The position numbers were made by a program, and so were the translations under genes. Source: Pseudarthrobacter sp. MM222 (lineage in GTDB: Bacteria; Actinomycetota; Actinomycetes; Actinomycetales; Micrococcaceae). From it: a stretch of 64,000 nucleotides of DNA. The DNA is taken from positions 2,418,001 through 2,482,000 of the forward strand of contig NZ_OX352321.1 in NCBI RefSeq assembly GCF_947090775.1. Reading direction: 5' to 3'. Below the pieces are notes generated by a model. It had not been told where the DNA came from. It searched no databases and worked only from the letters and a program-made list of their open reading frames with translations. Positions within the stretch are counted from its first letter, which is position 1. Each line of letters begins with the position of its first letter. Below are positions 63,065 to 64,000 of the stretch, piece by piece.

Positions 63065-63883
63065 CAGAACAATCCATTGGCGAAGTCCGCCCGTCAGCCT
63101 GTTCAAAAGCGGCCCACCTATTCCATTGAGGCAGTGGACAACGCGCTGCAGCTCCTCCAGCTGCTCCGCGACGGCGGAGCACTGCGGCTCAAAGACGCCG
63201 CCGCGGAGCTGGGTGTGGCTCCATCCACCGCCCACCGCCTCTTGGCGATGCTGGTCTACCGGGGATTCGCCGTGCAGGACGAAAACCGGCGCTATGTCCC
63301 CGGCCCCGCCATGGGCGTCGGGCCGGCCGGGCTGAGTTGGACCCGGCTGCTCCGCTCACTCGCGCAGCCGCATATGGAGCTGCTCTCGGCGCGGCTCAAC
63401 GAGACCGTCAACCTCATGGTGCGGGTGGGCACGAAGGTGCGCTTCCTGGCCACAGTGGAAGGGAACAACGTCCTGCGGGTTGGTGACCGGCAGGGGACGG
63501 TCATGCCCGCCAACAAGACCTCCGGAGGCAAGGCCATGCTCGCCGGACTGGATCCGGCCATGATCGAGCAGTTGTTCCGCAGCCATAACGCGGAAATTGG
63601 CGGGGACACCATTCCGGACAATGAATATCCGGCATTCGTGCGGGAGCTCGAGTCGGTCCGCAGCAACGGCTTCGCGGCCAATTTCGAAGGCACTGAGGAG
63701 GGCGTGAGTGCGCTCGGGATGGCCCTGCACAACCGGCACGGGCACGTCGTCGGCGCGCTCAGCGTCGCAACTCCGGCGACGCGCTTCCGCCGGGTATTCG
63801 ACGCCGGGCTTGTCCCCGCCCTGCGGGAAACCTGCCGGCAGCTGGAGATCGACATCGCGGCGAATCCGGCCGAACCGGACTGA
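63062..63883 (+). CDS. IclR-family regulator of aromatic-acid genes
   Basis: The 273-residue protein has an N-terminal winged helix (AVDNALQLLQLLRDGGALRLKDAAAELGVAPSTAHRLLAMLVYRGFAVQDENRRY). Its IclR effector domain has ETVNLMVRVGTKVRFLATVEG, TSGGKAMLAGLDP and GVSALGMALHNRHGHVVGALSVATP. GTG 63062 is preferred because TACAAT lies seven bases upstream, giving a leaderless mRNA; ATG 63026 or 62981 are alternatives without ribosome sites. It is divergent from the aromatic-acid transporter and hydroxylase, which it likely regulates. The inducer is probably 3-hydroxybenzoate or gentisate. Confidence 0.9.
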   Translation: MQNNPLAKSARQPVQKRPTYSIEAVDNALQLLQLLRDGGALRLKDAAAELGVAPSTAHRLLAMLVYRGFAVQDENRRYVPGPAMGVGPAGLSWTRLLRSLAQPHMELLSARLNETVNLMVRVGTKVRFLATVEGNNVLRVGDRQGTVMPANKTSGGKAMLAGLDPAMIEQLFRSHNAEIGGDTIPDNEYPAFVRELESVRSNGFAANFEGTEEGVSALGMALHNRHGHVVGALSVATPATRFRRVFDAGLVPALRETCRQLEIDIAANPAEPD

Positions 63884-63915
63884 GCTGTCACTGAAGGCCC
63901 TCGCGATAATTCTGG

Positions 63916-63989
63916 CCAGCAGAATATGCTGGGGATCACACCGCCGTATTCGTAAGGTCGAACTACGCCCTAGAACTGTTCTGACCTTA
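63916..63989 (+). promoter_or_regulatory. Control region of the next gene (outside window)
   Basis: It contains CCAGCA-gaata-TGCTGG (63916-63932) and TAAGGTC / GACCTTA (63953-63959, 63983-63989). A strong ribosome site GAGGAGG (63992-63998) follows at the window end, so a plus-strand gene should begin within about ten bases. Confidence 0.5.
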
Positions 63990-64000
63990 TCGAGGAGGCC

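Overview
The window looks like the chromosome of a high-GC soil actinobacterium of the Micrococcaceae, most likely Arthrobacter or Pseudarthrobacter. The reasons are GC-rich third codon positions, many GTG/TTG starts, actinobacterial Lrp, LacI, PBP and DUF222-HNH families, and a dense set of catabolic operons for plant-derived sugars and aromatic acids. The assignment rests on gene content only. I see no rRNA, tRNA, CRISPR array, intact insertion sequence or replication origin.

Layout. 1-4.9 kb: frameshifted DUF222/HNH nuclease gene at the left edge, secreted GH16 lipoprotein, RNase Z and a CPBP-like membrane protein that converge and overlap. 5-10.4 kb: methyltransferase with a LuxR-type regulator, then a cystine-type ABC transporter behind a palindromic operator. 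10.7-24 kb: mostly single genes (small proteins, an AAA ATPase, flavin oxidoreductase, class A PBP, amino-acid permease, a doubled Imm59-like protein, PhoD-like phosphatase, phosphoesterase, DinB). 24.4-27 kb: metNIQ methionine uptake.

27-36 kb is a glucuronide/glucuronate catabolic block: uxaC-uxuB, then uidA, a GPH-type carrier, manD and a gluconokinase. 36-47.8 kb is a second sugar block. A family-5 ABC transporter, with one permease fused to one ATPase, is bracketed by two pairs of Gfo/Idh/MocA oxidoreductase plus TIM-barrel sugar isomerase, and by two closely related LacI repressors. A shared operator (TTGGCAACCGGTTGCCAA type) recurs before uxaC, uidA, both LacI genes, the transporter and an isomerase gene, usually with the repressor half-site acting as the -35 box. 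The two blocks therefore look like one regulon. It probably takes up plant glucuronides or related glycosides, and the Gfo/TIM pairs suggest oxidative (keto-sugar) opening of a glycoside that is not a simple hydrolase substrate.

48-54 kb: two-domain Lrp regulator divergent from an M20 amidohydrolase and an MHS-family transporter, an orphan ParS/MbcA-like antitoxin, a winged-helix protein, a DM13 protein and a RidA remnant. 54-60 kb: LacI-controlled fructan operon (binding protein, two permeases, GH32) with two AAAACGTTTT operators in the promoter. 60-64 kb: 3-hydroxybenzoate 6-hydroxylase and aromatic-acid transporter divergent from an IclR regulator; a ribosome binding site at the last bases predicts another gene just outside.
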